From contig OZ020611.1 of the NCBI GenBank assembly GCA_963971575.1, positions 50,167,466 through 50,231,465 on the forward strand: a stretch of DNA of 64,000 nucleotides, given 5' to 3'. The position numbers and the translations under genes are program-made. Shown here one piece after another: positions 23,172-34,342 of this stretch. The notes beneath the pieces are model-generated. The model searched no databases, was not told where the DNA came from, and worked only from the letters and a program-made list of their open reading frames with translations. Within the stretch, counting starts at the first letter, position 1, and every line of letters begins with the position of its first letter. This DNA is from Liopterus haemorrhoidalis (lineage: Eukaryota; Arthropoda; Insecta; Coleoptera; Dytiscidae).

Positions 23172-23630
23172 ACCGACCGCCAACATATATAAGGGAGGTA
23201 TTGTGATCATACCAATTTTGACGTTTCGAGATTTCGATGGATCTCCACGAATTGAGGTCCCTACATAACGTTTTGACTATTTTTAGCATGATGTCTGTCG
23301 GTCTGTCTGTCCGTCCGTCTGTCTGTCTGTCCGTCTGTCTGTCCGTATGTCCGTCTGTCTGTCCGTCTGTCCGTCTGTGTACACGTGCAGAGCAAATTCG
23401 GCTGAAAGGATTTTTATGAAACTTCATATTTAAGCTTCTGCCATCAATGGAACGAGTTGATCAACTTTTGGTAAAAATCGGTTGACTAAAAATGGGAGTT
23501 TACTCTTGTCGATTTTAAAATTTTTGCGAATATTTCACAACAGAAAAATATCTCGAAAAAATTTATTAAACAAAAGTTGCTATAAAAGCAATAACTAATA
23601 ACTTTTATTTGAGACGTTTTTTGATAAAAA
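23172..23630 (+). repeat. Dispersed repeat family D, copy 2 (3' truncated)
   Basis: Starts ACCGACCGCCAACATATATA and follows copies 1 and 3 through TTTTGATAAAAA. It lacks the 3' block with GATGGCGGTCGGT. It contains an expanded GTCTGTCYG tetranucleotide tract (23291-23378). Confidence 0.75.
23291..23378. repeat. (GTCT/GTCC)n microsatellite
   Basis: About 20 tetranucleotide units of GTCT and GTCC alternate. The same position in D copies 1 and 3 has only a few units, so the tract expanded after this copy was made. Confidence 0.85.
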
Positions 23631-23946
23631 TATAAAAGGGCGGCAAAAATGATTTTTACTCAGAGTGGCGGAAGAGCTAGATCGGAGCCTGCACTAACGA
23701 AAAGCTGACAGATGTACACCTTTATGGGCAAACAAATGGAAACAATAATTCAGCACGTCGTCTTTATACTGAAACATGCCCTAACGCAGCGTTTCCCAAC
23801 CTTTTTTGGCTCGCGTACCACTTGGTAGTACATCACGCTAAATTGTACCACTTCGTAAAAATGATTGAATTTCGTATATTTATTTACTTAGTAGTATAGT
23901 AAAGGAGAATTTACTTGACAGATTGATCGATTGAAAACCAATAAAG

Positions 23947-23947
<1 letters not shown>

Positions 23948-24020
<73 letters not shown>
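23948..24020. repeat. (AT)n microsatellite
   Basis: About 36 AT dinucleotides in an uninterrupted run inside the 2.7-kb hAT element. Confidence 0.95.
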
Positions 24021-24022
<2 letters not shown>

Positions 24023-24877
24023 CACACAGTTTTATGTAAGATGTCAAGAACGTATTTTTGCTACTTACTGTAACGTACATTCATAGTTTTTGTCTTTTTT
24101 TGTTACATTATAATATGGTAACTTCAACGTATGTCCCTCTGTATACACGCGCGGGCATTCAGCTCCCACCACTAGATGGAAGACAGGCTTGTCAAGTGAA
24201 ACAAATTGTATCTCTTTCTCTATTGCTAGCTTTGTCTGTGAACAAATGATATGGCTCTATTCAAAAATGGAAATTTTATTGCTATAGTTCTCTCCCATTG
24301 AACCATACGCTTTAATTAAGCGTCATCTGTCAACTAAAGTCTCCATTACTATAGAAACGAAATATGACAAAATAGTAGATTCTACTATTTCGTTTACTAA
24401 TAAATGGTTTTAATAAAAGCACAGAATTATAAAAAACCAATTAATATATTTTCTCCACGACCACTATAGAATTTACCAATTTTAAACCAATTTTGACTAC
24501 AGAAAGTTAATATTCTAACACAAGAGTTGGAATCTTATTCTAAAGCACTTATCTTCTTATGCATTTCGCGTATATTTCATTCCATCACTTGTTATGGAAT
24601 AACTATTCATACTTGTTTTCTTTTGTTTTTGTAGGGTTACATTAAAATATATGCAACTTTTACATTAAATAAATGCAACATAACTTCCTAACCTAAAATA
24701 GTGGCCGATGTGCGGTAAATTAAATTAAAATTAAACAAATAATAAATAAAAAAATAGTTTAATTGATTAATTTGTTATGTAATATAAATTTTTTGTTAAG
24801 ATAAAATGTTTGTTAAAATAATTATTTGTTATTTTTTTTTTCTTTCTGGTGGTCGTGGAGAAAGTAGGATCTGTGAC

Positions 24878-24957
24878 TCGGTTGGAAGAGAAAATTCGAT
24901 GCTCGTGGTTCCTCACGCTCGCCTGCGGCTCGCATCGAATTTTCTCATTCCAACCTT
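24878..24957. repeat. Hairpin with 22-bp arms inside the hAT element
   Basis: GTTGGAAGAGAAAATTCGAT and the reverse complement of ATCGAATTTTCTCATTCCAA face each other around a GC-rich loop of about 32 bp. Confidence 0.7.
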
Positions 24958-25653
24958 GTTACAGAATATACTATTCTATATTTTTATTATTATAATCATT
25001 ATTATTATAATGAAATATTTTTATAAAATAAATTTAATGAGATCCTTGTGCTTGTTTCGATACTTATTTAAAAAATTATATATATAATGAAGAAATAGCT
25101 GTTTCTACTAATTCCGTACTAGTAAACAGGGATGGGGAGTCGGGAGTCGGGAGTCGAGGAGTCGAAGCTTTTTGGAGGAGTCGGAGTCGGAGTCGGGAGT
25201 TGGAAAAAGTTATCGACTCCCGACTCTTTGATTACATTGTTATCAAGGATGAGAACAATCCGAAAACAAAAGCAAATTACCATACTACCAAAACTTTTTA
25301 AAGCACGGAAACAGGAACGACATTTTGTTCTCTGTTCATGAATGAAAATTAAATTAAAAATATTCAATACCGGTTTTACGCGGTTTCCTTCATGCTTTCC
25401 AGTTAAAAATTTAACAATACTAGTATTAACAGATTAATGATGTAGGATAAAAAATTTTGTTTTTAGTCATATCTAATTTTTCTTTTTCTGTATACTTTGT
25501 TTATTATGTTAAAACGGAACTAAACTGGATTTGTATTTTCTCATGTTGTAACGAGCTTTGTGATTATTTCATGTTTCATGTTGGCAGCTAAAATTATTTT
25601 AGTAAAATCTATATGTCAAAAGGAAAAAGTAACATGTTATGAAAAATAAAGTA

Positions 25654-25841
25654 CAGTCTGTTCCAAACGATTATGCGGAACTAACCGGAATTTTCATTGG
25701 CTATAACACAAGTTGTCATTAGCTATTTTTTTTATATATTGAAGTTGGCTTTCCTGAACAAAATGATCAAAACCTTCAATCAATCGGTAAAAGTAACTAG
25801 AATTGAAAATCTAGTTCCGCCTAAACCAAAGGAACAGACTT
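25654..25841. mobile_element. TA-flanked MITE family K, copy 1
   Basis: Inverted ends CAGTCTGTTCCAAACG and AAGTCTGTTCCTTTGG, each followed by a GGCGGAACTA-type block. TA duplications flank both ends (25652-25653, 25842-25843). This suggests the Tc1/mariner superfamily. Confidence 0.8.
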
Positions 25842-26006
25842 TATATAAAATACAAAACATTTTTTTTTAAAACCAACATTTTCCAGTTTTTTAAAACCAG
25901 CAATTTTTCGAAAATTTGTATTAAAAATGACTCAATAGTCAAGATGAAATGAAAATGACATTTTATAAAAAAAGCTCACCCCAATCCAAGATATTTAATG
26001 TAAGTA

Positions 26007-26178
26007 TAGTCTGTTTCTTTGGTTTAAGCGGAATTAGATATCGAAATCTAGACTTTTAAAGATTGAATGAGGCTTTGTATCATTTTGTTTAACAAAAGCC
26101 CACTTTGATCGTTAAAAATTGATAATTTAAGAAAATAAAAATTCCATTTAGTTCCGCTTAAACATTTGGAATAGACTT
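26007..26178. mobile_element. TA-flanked MITE family K, copy 2
   Basis: Same design as copy 1: TAGTCTGTTTCTTTGG on the left, AAGTCTATTCCAAATG (reverse complement) on the right, AAGCGGAA blocks inside and TA duplications outside. It lies 165 bp from copy 1 within the nested hAT element. Confidence 0.8.
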
Positions 26179-26526
26179 TACAATTTACAAGGAGTCGGGA
26201 GTCGGAGTCGGAGTCGAAGTCGATTTTCAAAAATACCGACTCCGGAGTCGAGAGTCGGGAGTCGATAATTTTGTCGACTCCCCATCCCTGCTAGTAAACG
26301 GTAATAATAATTTAAGAGCTTTCTCAGAAAGTTGTTCATATGCTTTATCAATGTTTAACCAAAAATTAATTAGATTGTGTCGTTTGAATTCTACTTGTAA
26401 AGTTCTGTCACATGATAATTGTATTAAATTTTCTTGTCCTCCATTATTGATTATTTTTCGTGTACCACCAACCGACAACTCGCGTACCACTGGTGGTACC
26501 GCAGGTTTGGAAACGCTGCCCTAACG

Positions 26527-27333
26527 GATCGATCTAAAAGTACTTTTACGGCAATGCATCACAATCTCATAAGAAAGCGTCATGAAAAATTATAAAATAA
26601 ATTCTACTCAGTTTTAACAAGAATAGTATTAACTAAAAATTTAAATGTAAAATCGTTTAAGAAACTATTTCCGAACATATGTCTATGAGAACTTTTTCAT
26701 TGCTTTGTTCCGTAGAATATGCAGTTCAAGTTTGGCCGAGCATTTCAGTTACACCCTGTATAAGTCTGTAATAAGCCGTCTGTCACAAACCAACTAAAAG
26801 AACGAGAACATTAACTAACAAAATAAATAAAAACATAAACATTCGCCCACACAGTGGCCCAAATAATTAAATGGATACATTTACAGTTAATTTAGGAGTT
26901 TTTAAACACAAAAAAAAATGTGAGATTAGAGAAAACGCAGACATATTTTTTTACCTACACGTTATAAGATGAAAGTAGTGTCTTACTCATCGTCTACCTA
27001 AAAATAAAATAATTGAAGTGTAAGAAACTCTAATGTTTTTCTTTCACCTAATAGTTCAACCAAGACTATTAAACGCAAAGATTCAGTTACTAGCAACCAA
27101 AGGTACCGTCTTAAAATGTGTAAATAAAAATTATTCTCAATGATTTTTAAGCTAAATATCAATAACTTATCCAATCTTCATCAACCCCAAACAGTATATT
27201 AGTTATTAATAAATTAGCCCCTTGAAACGTTTGTTTAAACGTATTTTACAAACAAATTTAAACTTTTTTTTTGCTGACTTAGATCTGATACTTGTTTTTA
27301 ACTAATTTTGGGGTGCTGATTTCAAAAATGTTA
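26527..27333. other. AT-rich spacer, nothing recognised
   Basis: No paired ends or coding segments recognised. Confidence 0.4.
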
Positions 27334-28103
27334 AAGGCCTTATCACACTCGAGTTATTATTCAAGTCTAAACTTGGAAAACTAAAGTCTTGGCATTCGAA
27401 TCGAAGTCTTGTGTGTGTGATAGCATGACAAAAAACCTAGGTCTTTAAGTCTGAGTAAATACATCGAGATATATTTCCCCCGTCTTTAGAAGACAGACGA
27501 AATCCAAGTCTTCAAATGCGCGTGCGCTGTCTCGACCTCTCAGTCACATCAAGTGAGATGGGTCTATTGTTAACGGTATGTACGCAGACACAAGTCAATT
27601 TTCCCTGTTTCACGTGTGATAGCTGAAGACGCGAAGACTTGAATCCTCGAAAAAGACTTACAAAATAAAACTTGTATAGCGTATCTATTTTTTCATACTA
27701 AAAGGCGTATCACACTAGAACGCTATCCAAGTCTTATTTTTGTAGGTTTTTTTTCAGGATCCAAGTCTTCAGGTCTTGACATATCACACGGTATTTGAAT
27801 ATTAGTTAAGACTTGAAAATTGTTTGTTTACCCATGCGCACATCGTGAAATTATGACAGTTGACAGTTATATTTTGAAAGGTTATTTTAACAACACGAGA
27901 CATAAACAAAAGACAAAGACGCGTCAGCTGTAAGACCTGGGTAAAGAGACCGAGAAATTGAATCCTGTTTCATTTGCCTGGTCTTCAAAACCTAGGTTTT
28001 TTCTTCATACTATCACACGCACAAGACTTCGATTCGAATGCAAAGACTTTAATTTTCCAAGTTTAGACTTGAATAATAACAGAACTCTAGTGTGATAAGG
28101 CCT
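27334..28103. mobile_element. Composite Harbinger-like MITE pair with long inverted ends
   Basis: The left end AAGGCCTTATCACACTCGAG and right-end reverse complement AGGCCTTATCACACTAGAG continue to pair for about 110 bp. TTA lies at both flanks (27331-27333, 28104-28106), with a one-base offset at the ends. A further AAGGCGTATCACACTAGAAC end occurs internally near 27705 and pairs locally with 27640-27690. This suggests two related elements fused or nested. The TTA flanks and CACAC ends resemble the element at 32228. Confidence 0.7.
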
Positions 28104-28240
28104 TTATATGTAACGTTTCCATGGTCATGATAAATAATATCTGTTAGAAAATATTAGGCCATGTTATTTCTACTCTGCTGCTAGAATGTATTTAACTTTA
28201 TGATGGCGGTCGGTTCTGTGGTGGCCGCAGCTGATGTGAT
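28104..28240 (+). repeat. Dispersed repeat family D, 3' end only
   Basis: TATATGTAACGTTTCCATGG through GATGGCGGTCGGTTCTGTGG and CCGCAGCTGAT match 31300-31440 closely. The 5' part is missing; the Harbinger-like MITE sits at the break. Confidence 0.75.
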
Positions 28241-28589
28241 ACGCAAAAACTGATGTGATATTTGAGTTCAGCAGCACCAATTTAGTAAGAAACAAGTCTT
28301 AGATGTAAGTCAGCAAAAATTGTGTTGACCAGTGTAAATATTTTGTTCAAGCAAGAATTCGTTGAGGGAGGCACGCCTATGAAAAGTATCCTATCATAAA
28401 AGTTTATCTAAATCCGATTCTGGTTTTTGTGTTTTTCAATTTTGTTTGGACAAACAGATACACAGATAGACACAGACAAATATTCTAAAAATGGTCTAAA
28501 CGTCTAAAATATGCATATTAGATCTACCAAAGCCTGACAACACTTTTAATATAGTTGATGGTGTATGTCGTTACTTTGTGAAAATTCAT
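28241..28589. other. Spacer, nothing recognised
   Basis: A short block near 28445-28480 (CAAACAGATACACAGATAGAC) is low complexity. No element ends assigned. Confidence 0.4.
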
Positions 28590-29362
28590 ATTAATAATAA
28601 TACAATTACTATGTTTTTATTTCACTTTTTATTAAAATATTATAAGTTAAAAACAATAGGACTAGTTTCGTCTATTACGACATTTTCAAGTAAATATACA
28701 AACTTACATCTACGTATATATAGGTACTCTACTAGGATAAGGATGATAGTGGGGGGTATATTTTACAATTTTAGGTTTAACAAAGGGGAGGTATTTAAGT
28801 CTAATTGTTCATTTAAAATTGATATGGCCCTAGAAATCAATAAACTTAAACATAAAAATCCTGAAAATATATTAAATGAACAATTAGACTTAAATACCTC
28901 CCCTTTATTAAACCTAAAATTGTAAAATACACCCCCCACTATCATCCTTATCCTAGTAGAGTACCTATATATACGTAGATGTAAGTTTGTATATTTACTT
29001 GAAAATGTCGTAATTCGCGACTGCAAATAACAGTGAGACGTCTGGTGGTGACTAGCTAAATTAAACAGAAGCGTATATTTGGATAATATTTGTAGCGTGT
29101 TGTGCTGCAGTTTATGTGAATTAAGAAGTATTTTAAAATATAGTGACTTAAATACAGTGCATTTTTGCCGAAATATTGTTTGAACAGATAAATATTAAGA
29201 AAAAACTTCTGACATATACGCTTCTCGTGCGCCATTAGCTGTTGTATGCAGCGCCGCCAACGTTAGTTTCAGTCGCGAATAGACGAAACTAGTCCTATTG
29301 TTTTTAACTTATAATATTTTAATAAAAAGTGAAATAAAAACATAGTAATTGTATTATTATTA
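28590..29362. repeat. Large palindrome, arms about 240 bp, right arm interrupted
   Basis: Left arm 28590-28828 is nearly the exact reverse complement of 28861-29014 joined to 29281-29362, around a loop of about 32 bp. The ORFs called on each strand here are mirror images and not genes. The right arm is split by a 263-bp element. Removing it restores pairing. A transcript would fold into a long double-stranded hairpin. The element type is unknown. Confidence 0.85.
29015..29277. mobile_element. 263-bp MITE with TCGCGACTG ends, 3-bp AAT duplication
   Basis: Ends TCGCGACTGC and reverse complement TCGCGACTGA, flanked by AAT on both sides (29012-29014, 29278-29280). The undisturbed left arm of the palindrome shows the empty site with one AAT, so the insertion is directly read. 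A related end (TTCGCGACTCAAACTAACG, then TTGGCGGCGCTGC) occurs at 53133-53190. Confidence 0.85.
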
Positions 29363-30275
29363 ACACTTTTAATACTGACAACATTTTTAATGTACAAACG
29401 GAACCTCAAACTTTATATACATAGATGCAACTTTTGCAGTAAAAAATATACACTGTTGTTCTTATAATTAATTATGTCAATTTCCTGTATGGCAAAAAAT
29501 ATTGTATGTTATGTTTTAATAAAATAGAGAAGGGGGACGATAGTCATATGCGTTTAGCTGGGGATGTTTGTTTGCAAAATATTGAGAAAAACTGGTCTAG
29601 TGCTTTCGTCGAAAAATACTGAACTAATAAAATAAAATAATACAAGAAAATAGAAAATAATTAAACATTTTTGAAGAAAGTAATTGGCTCAGAAAAGTTC
29701 ATTTTAATTATTTTGATACAATATGGACTTTTACTGCCTCTGCTGAATTGCTAGCCCTACCTTCAGCATTTTTCTCCGTGAATTGTAGACGATCCGCGAT
29801 AACAGCAAAATAGTTAACCAGGTACGAAACATAAATGTTATTTATTAATGCTTTATTTATTTACTAAAAGGAACCGTGTACATCATTACTACAGTTCATA
29901 ATTCAGATAGTATTTTTTAAAATGAATTAAACCTAACCTTACTTTCCCACTGTTGATCTTTCGTTTATCATTTTGTAAGTAGTTTCAAGTTAAACAAGTT
30001 GAAAAGTGGGGCGGAAGGAGATGCTGTTTATAAGCCAGTAGTATATTGTTTTTTTTGCTAAAATATTTGGTCAGATTTTTGTCAGCACTAAACATATTTT
30101 ATTATTACCAATCAAAATAAACAAATACAATTTTATGCTTTATAAAATCATAAATCATGTGTCGCTAGAGTCAGCCAAAGTTGTTTATTTCTCATATGTC
30201 CTTCCTAGCATACATTTTCTATTTTCCATGATTTTTTATTGACTTGGTTTTTGTACTTACAACTATAATAAAATT
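29363..30275. other. AT-rich spacer, nothing recognised
   Basis: No paired ends, tandem repeats or coding segments recognised. Confidence 0.4.
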
Positions 30276-30277
30276 TA

Positions 30278-30312
<35 letters not shown>
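30276..30312. repeat. (TTA)n tail of LINE A copy 3
   Basis: About twelve TTA triplets form the 3' tail of the minus-strand LINE A copy. Confidence 0.85.
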
Positions 30313-30677
30313 GGGGTTTGTCAGGTCTTGACAAGCGTCCACTAATCTCAAACTTCAGCAACCTTTTGAGCCGCGTCATACTAGAGACTAGTGGAGCTAA
30401 ATACACACGACTGCATCCCAAACCCTGGCGATATGCAGCCGCGGAAATTACGCTAGATCCAGTGCCCGCACAATGCGGAGTGACCCGAGCAGCACTGCTT
30501 TCTGCATCCTGCAGATCAAAGAGTTGGCAGAAGATCTGCAGACGGGAATGGACTCGATTTCCCTTCGATAGGAGGCTTTCATGCCACCCAAAACACCAAC
30601 TATCAGGACTACAAGCTTAACTTTATACCCGGGATACAGCTTTCTAAGCTCGGACAAGAGGTCCATATACTTGGACC
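30313..30677 (-). pseudogene. LINE A 3' end with C-terminal ORF (copy 3)
   Basis: Minus strand 30666-30448 encodes the same 72-residue C-terminus as copy 2. It has two substitutions (GVLGGMKAS for GVFGGMKAS, IVRALDLA for IVRSLDLA), followed by the 3' UTR and TAA tail. The 5' side runs into the assembly gap, so its true length is unknown. Confidence 0.8.
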
Positions 30678-30877
30678 NNNNNNNNNNNNNNNNNNNNNNN
30701 NNNNNNNNNNNNNNNNNNNNNNNNNNNNNNNNNNNNNNNNNNNNNNNNNNNNNNNNNNNNNNNNNNNNNNNNNNNNNNNNNNNNNNNNNNNNNNNNNNNN
30801 NNNNNNNNNNNNNNNNNNNNNNNNNNNNNNNNNNNNNNNNNNNNNNNNNNNNNNNNNNNNNNNNNNNNNNNNNNNNN
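30678..30877. other. Assembly gap (200 N)
   Basis: Exactly 200 N, a common placeholder for a gap of unknown size. It falls between LINE A copy 3 and repeat D copy 3. Repeats on both sides probably caused it. Confidence 0.95.
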
Positions 30878-31445
30878 ACCGACGGCCAACATATATAAGG
30901 GAGGTATTGTGATCATACCGATTTTGACATTTCGAGATTTCGATGGATCTTCACGAATTGAGGTTCGTACATAACGTTTTGACTATTTTCAGCATGATGT
31001 CTGTCGGCCTGTCTATCCGTCTGTCTATCGGTCGAGCAAATTCGGCTAAAAGGATTTTTATGAAACTTCATTTTTAAGTTTCTGCCATCAATGGCACGAG
31101 TTGATCAACATTTGGTAAAAATCGGTGGACTAGAAATGGGAGGTTACTCGTGTCGATTTTAAGATTTTTGCGAATATTTAGCAACAGAAAAATATTTCGA
31201 AAAAAATTATGTAACAAAAATCGCTATAAATGCAATAACTAATTACTTTTATTTGAGAACCTTTTTAACTATTTTTTGATAAAACGATTTTTTTTCATAT
31301 TTATATGTAACGTTTCCATGGTCATGATAAATAATATCGCTGTTAGAAAATATTAGGCCAAGTTATTTCTACTCTGCTGCTAGAATGTATTTTATACAAG
31401 TACTTTATGATGGCGGTCGGTCCTGTGGTGGCCACAGCTGATTTT
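30878..31445 (+). repeat. Dispersed repeat family D, copy 3 (most complete)
   Basis: Runs from ACCGACGGCCAACATATATA to GATGGCGGTCGGTCCTGTGG and CCACAGCTGATTTTTT. The block ACCGACSGCC near the start is the reverse complement of GGCGGTCGGT near the end. The conserved CCTGTGGTGGCCACAGCTGAT tail lies beyond that, so these are sub-terminal rather than terminal. No coding capacity. The superfamily is open. Confidence 0.75.
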
Positions 31446-32224
31446 TTTGACTTGGTTTTTGACTTAATCGCCAATGTACAAGCAAGAATACGTTTCTCGT
31501 CTATTTTTCAGCCTAATCATTTATAAAACTTTTCAATCAGTGTAAGATGCCTGTTTGAGATTCGTAAAAAAAGCTTATAAAATAATTCTTATCTACGACC
31601 ATCACATAATAATTACATTATGTGTCCAACTGTAAATACATAAAGCTGTTCATATTGCAACAAGTGTAAAAAAGAGACACGCATTCGTGCTCACCCGTCA
31701 AAAATGAATGTTTTCTTACACTGCAAATTCTTATTTTGTAAGTTAGTTTGTAAAACATTTGACGCTCAACATTGATGACTATTTGCGCCTCCTTCGGCCC
31801 ATCTTTATAAGTAGAGCAGTATTTATAATTTAGAATAAATAAAACAATAAATAATAGTATTTTACATTGTTGTATAATACAGTCAGTTGATGGTTCGGCA
31901 ACCATTTTGATTACGTGGTTTCTGAAGTTAAACAATTAACGCCCTGAATTTCTGTGTTTTTAAATTAAATTAACTATTTTTTTAATGATAAAACTATATA
32001 CTTGTAGATAAAATGGCTATAATGGCTATATTTCATTCGGATGATTACAACCCTCGCTTATGACTCGGGTGGTAAATTTCATACTCGTGAAATATAGCTC
32101 CACATTATATACTTGTTAAATAAAATACTATTATAAAATATTTTTTAAGAGATCTTTTACAAAGATTTTTTATAGTGTAATATCGGCCTTACCTATGATA
32201 ACTTCCGGAAATGTGTGAAATTTT
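31446..32224. other. AT-rich spacer with one hairpin
   Basis: GCTATATTTCA near 32026 pairs with TGAAATATAGC near 32088. The 105-codon minus ORF near 31618-31935 has no family signature. Confidence 0.4.
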
Positions 32225-32355
32225 TTATACCCTTTTCACACTAGAACTTTAAGACGAGTGAACTTAAAGTTCACCGATGTTTAACATCGGTTTGCTTTCA
32301 CACTTGATGTTTAAATCTCCAGTGCTGTCATCAGCTACAGTAATTTTGTCCTTAA

Positions 32356-33114
32356 GGCTGCGTATAACCCCCAGAGGTTACCAATTTATTATACAAAACT
32401 ACTAATCGTAAATAAAATCAGTATCAATCTATACATCAAATTTTGCACCGAATTTTTATCTATCTAATAGGATATTTTTAATTGTAGAAATATTTACCGT
32501 AAAAATATTATCGCTCAATAACTTCATAATTGACATCAGCAACATTGTACTGTATTTTTTAAAATTTATTTAAGATTTCATATAACTTTAATATTTATAT
32601 AGTTTTGTGTAGAAATGTTCAAATAATACGTCAACATTTTTTTCGTCTTGATTACTTATAGTTTAGAACCCTCGTCGAAAAATGTTATACTTGATGATAA
32701 TGAAATGCCACTTGCTACACGCATTCTTCACAAAAATTAAATCATTTTTACCCGTAACACCTATTTTGAGAACCGCGGCATATTCAAGATAGCGGCAAAT
32801 ATAGACTACCAAGCACAATAACTATAAGTAGTTTTCACAATAGAACAAAATAGTTAAAAAGCTTTTTGTAGAATGAAGCTTTAGCTACAATTTGCCGCAT
32901 CGTACTCAAATATGCGTCGATTGGTTTACAGGATGGCGTCTATAATGAAATTTGCTTATGTAAATTACATAGCAGGGTTTTCTACAATTTAAAATATCCT
33001 ATTAGATAGATAAAAACTCGCTGCAAATTTTGATATATAGATTGTGATTAATTTTATTTCCGATTATTAGTTTTGTATAAGAAAGTATTGGGAACAATAG
33101 GGTTGTGCGCCGCC
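32356..33114. mobile_element. piggyBac-like 759-bp element nested in H1
   Basis: Ends GGCTGCGTATAACCC and reverse complement GGCGGCGCACAACCC, with inverted pairing continuing about 135 bp inward. TTAA lies at both sides (32352-32355, 33115-33118). The matching copy at 61257 shows a single TTAA at 61381-61384, the empty site. TTAA targeting and duplication is the piggyBac signature. No ORF, so it is non-autonomous. Confidence 0.9.
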
Positions 33115-34342
33115 TTAAGTTACCGTCAGGAAATTACCAGTTTTGAACTTTCTGCACAGACGCACATTTTGAATTATAAACAAATATGGATATTTCATTT
33201 CAGTCTACAATAAAGATACTACAATAAAGAATATATTACACCTGTATTAACATGTAAGTCGATATATTTTATCTCAATTATTGTAGCTCTGTATTTTATT
33301 AAACACATTATTAAAATAAATAATTTTATTATAACAATAAGTATAATTTCTTATAACGTCAATATAATACAGTATTCTTGTTTATGATAATACAAAATGT
33401 TGACAGCACAAATTCAAAGAGTATTTTTTTATAATAGAAATTATGTTGGCAATGCGGACGATGTTTAAGACACAGATCTCTGTCTTAAACATTTTTTTCG
33501 TCTTGATTACTTATAGTTTAGAACCCTCGTCGAAAAATGTTATACTTGATGATAATGAAATGCCACTTGCTACACGCATTCTTCACAAAAATTAAATCAT
33601 TTTTACCCGTAACACCTATTTTGAGAACCGCGGCATATTCAAGATAGCGGCAAATATAGACTACCAAGCACAATAACTATAAGTAGTTTTCACAATAGAA
33701 CAAAATAGTTAAAAAGCTTTTTGTAGAATGAAGCTTTAGCTACAATTTGCCGCATCGTACTCAAATATGCGTCGATTGGTTTACAGGATGGCGTCTATAA
33801 TGAAATTTGCTTATGTAAATTACATAGCAGGGTTTTCTACAATTTAAAATATCCTATTAGATAGATAAAAACTCGCTGCAAATTTTGATATATAGATTGT
33901 GATTAATTTTATTTCCGATTATTAGTTTTGTATAAGAAAGTATTGGGAACAATAGGGTTGTGCGCCGCCTTAAGTTACCGTCAGGAAATTACCAGTTTTG
34001 AACTTTCTGCACAGACGCACATTTTGAATTATAAACAAATATGGATATTTCATTTCAGTCTACAATAAAGATACTACAATAAAGAATATATTACACCTGT
34101 ATTAACATGTAAGTCGATATATTTTATCTCAATTATTGTAGCTCTGTATTTTATTAAACACATTATTAAAATAAATAATTTTATTATAACAATAAGTATA
34201 ATTTCTTATAACGTCAATATAATACAGTATTCTTGTTTATGATAATACAAAATGTTGACAGCACAAATTCAAAGAGTATTTTTTTATAATAGAAATTATG
34301 TTGGCAATGCGGACGATGTTTAAGACACAGATCTCTGTCTTA
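32633..34342. repeat. 855-bp tandem duplication
   Basis: Unit 1 is 32633-33487 and unit 2 is 33488-34342. Every line compared by eye was identical. The unit begins inside the nested piggyBac-like element and ends in the right half of H1, so unit 2 carries a partial second copy of that element. The breakpoints share AACAT. The duplication is the youngest event here, or else an assembly artefact. Confidence 0.9.

Larger units (their letters stand above)
25127..26290. mobile_element. Nested hAT element with GAGTCG sub-terminal repeats
   Basis: Termini CAGGGATGGGGAGTCG at both ends (inverted) with an exact 8-bp duplication CTAGTAAA (25119-25126, 26291-26298). Both sub-terminal regions are runs of GGAGTCGG-type units, in opposite orientation. 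The 1.16-kb interior has no transposase but holds two TA-flanked MITEs. It interrupts the transposase remnant of the surrounding hAT element. Confidence 0.9.
23787..26518 (-). mobile_element. 2.7-kb hAT element with decayed transposase end
   Basis: Ends are CAGCGTTTCCCAACC on the left and the reverse complement CAGCGTTTCCAAACC on the right. An exact 8-bp duplication CCCTAACG flanks them (23779-23786, 26519-26526). Sub-terminal GTACCACT motifs occur at both ends. On the minus strand 26460-26299 reads ENLIQLSCDRTLQVEFK and FWLNIDKAYEQLSEKALKLL then LPF. After the nested element it resumes at 25118 as TELVETAISSL. This is the hAT dimerisation region ('F W..I...Y..L..KAL..LLPF.TTYLCE..FS.L'). The rest of the transposase is deleted. 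It contains an (AT)n tract, a hairpin and a nested hAT element. Confidence 0.88.

Noticed and set aside
23291..23378. GTCT/GTCC array as a possible CRISPR-like array
   Set aside because: It is a plain tetranucleotide microsatellite inside repeat D, without spacers; the genome is eukaryotic.
28578..29026. Mirror-image ORFs of 115 and 87 codons on opposite strands
   Set aside because: They arise from the palindrome; the same residues are encoded on both strands and there is no family match.
30878..31421. Repeat D as a simple MITE ending at GGCGGTCGGT
   Set aside because: All copies share the sequence CCTGTGGTGG and CAGCTGAT beyond that point, so the inverted motif is sub-terminal and the superfamily stays open.
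32633..34342. The duplicated 855-bp unit as a satellite array
   Set aside because: There are only two units, and each spans the joint between two transposons; it is a single duplication or assembly artefact.
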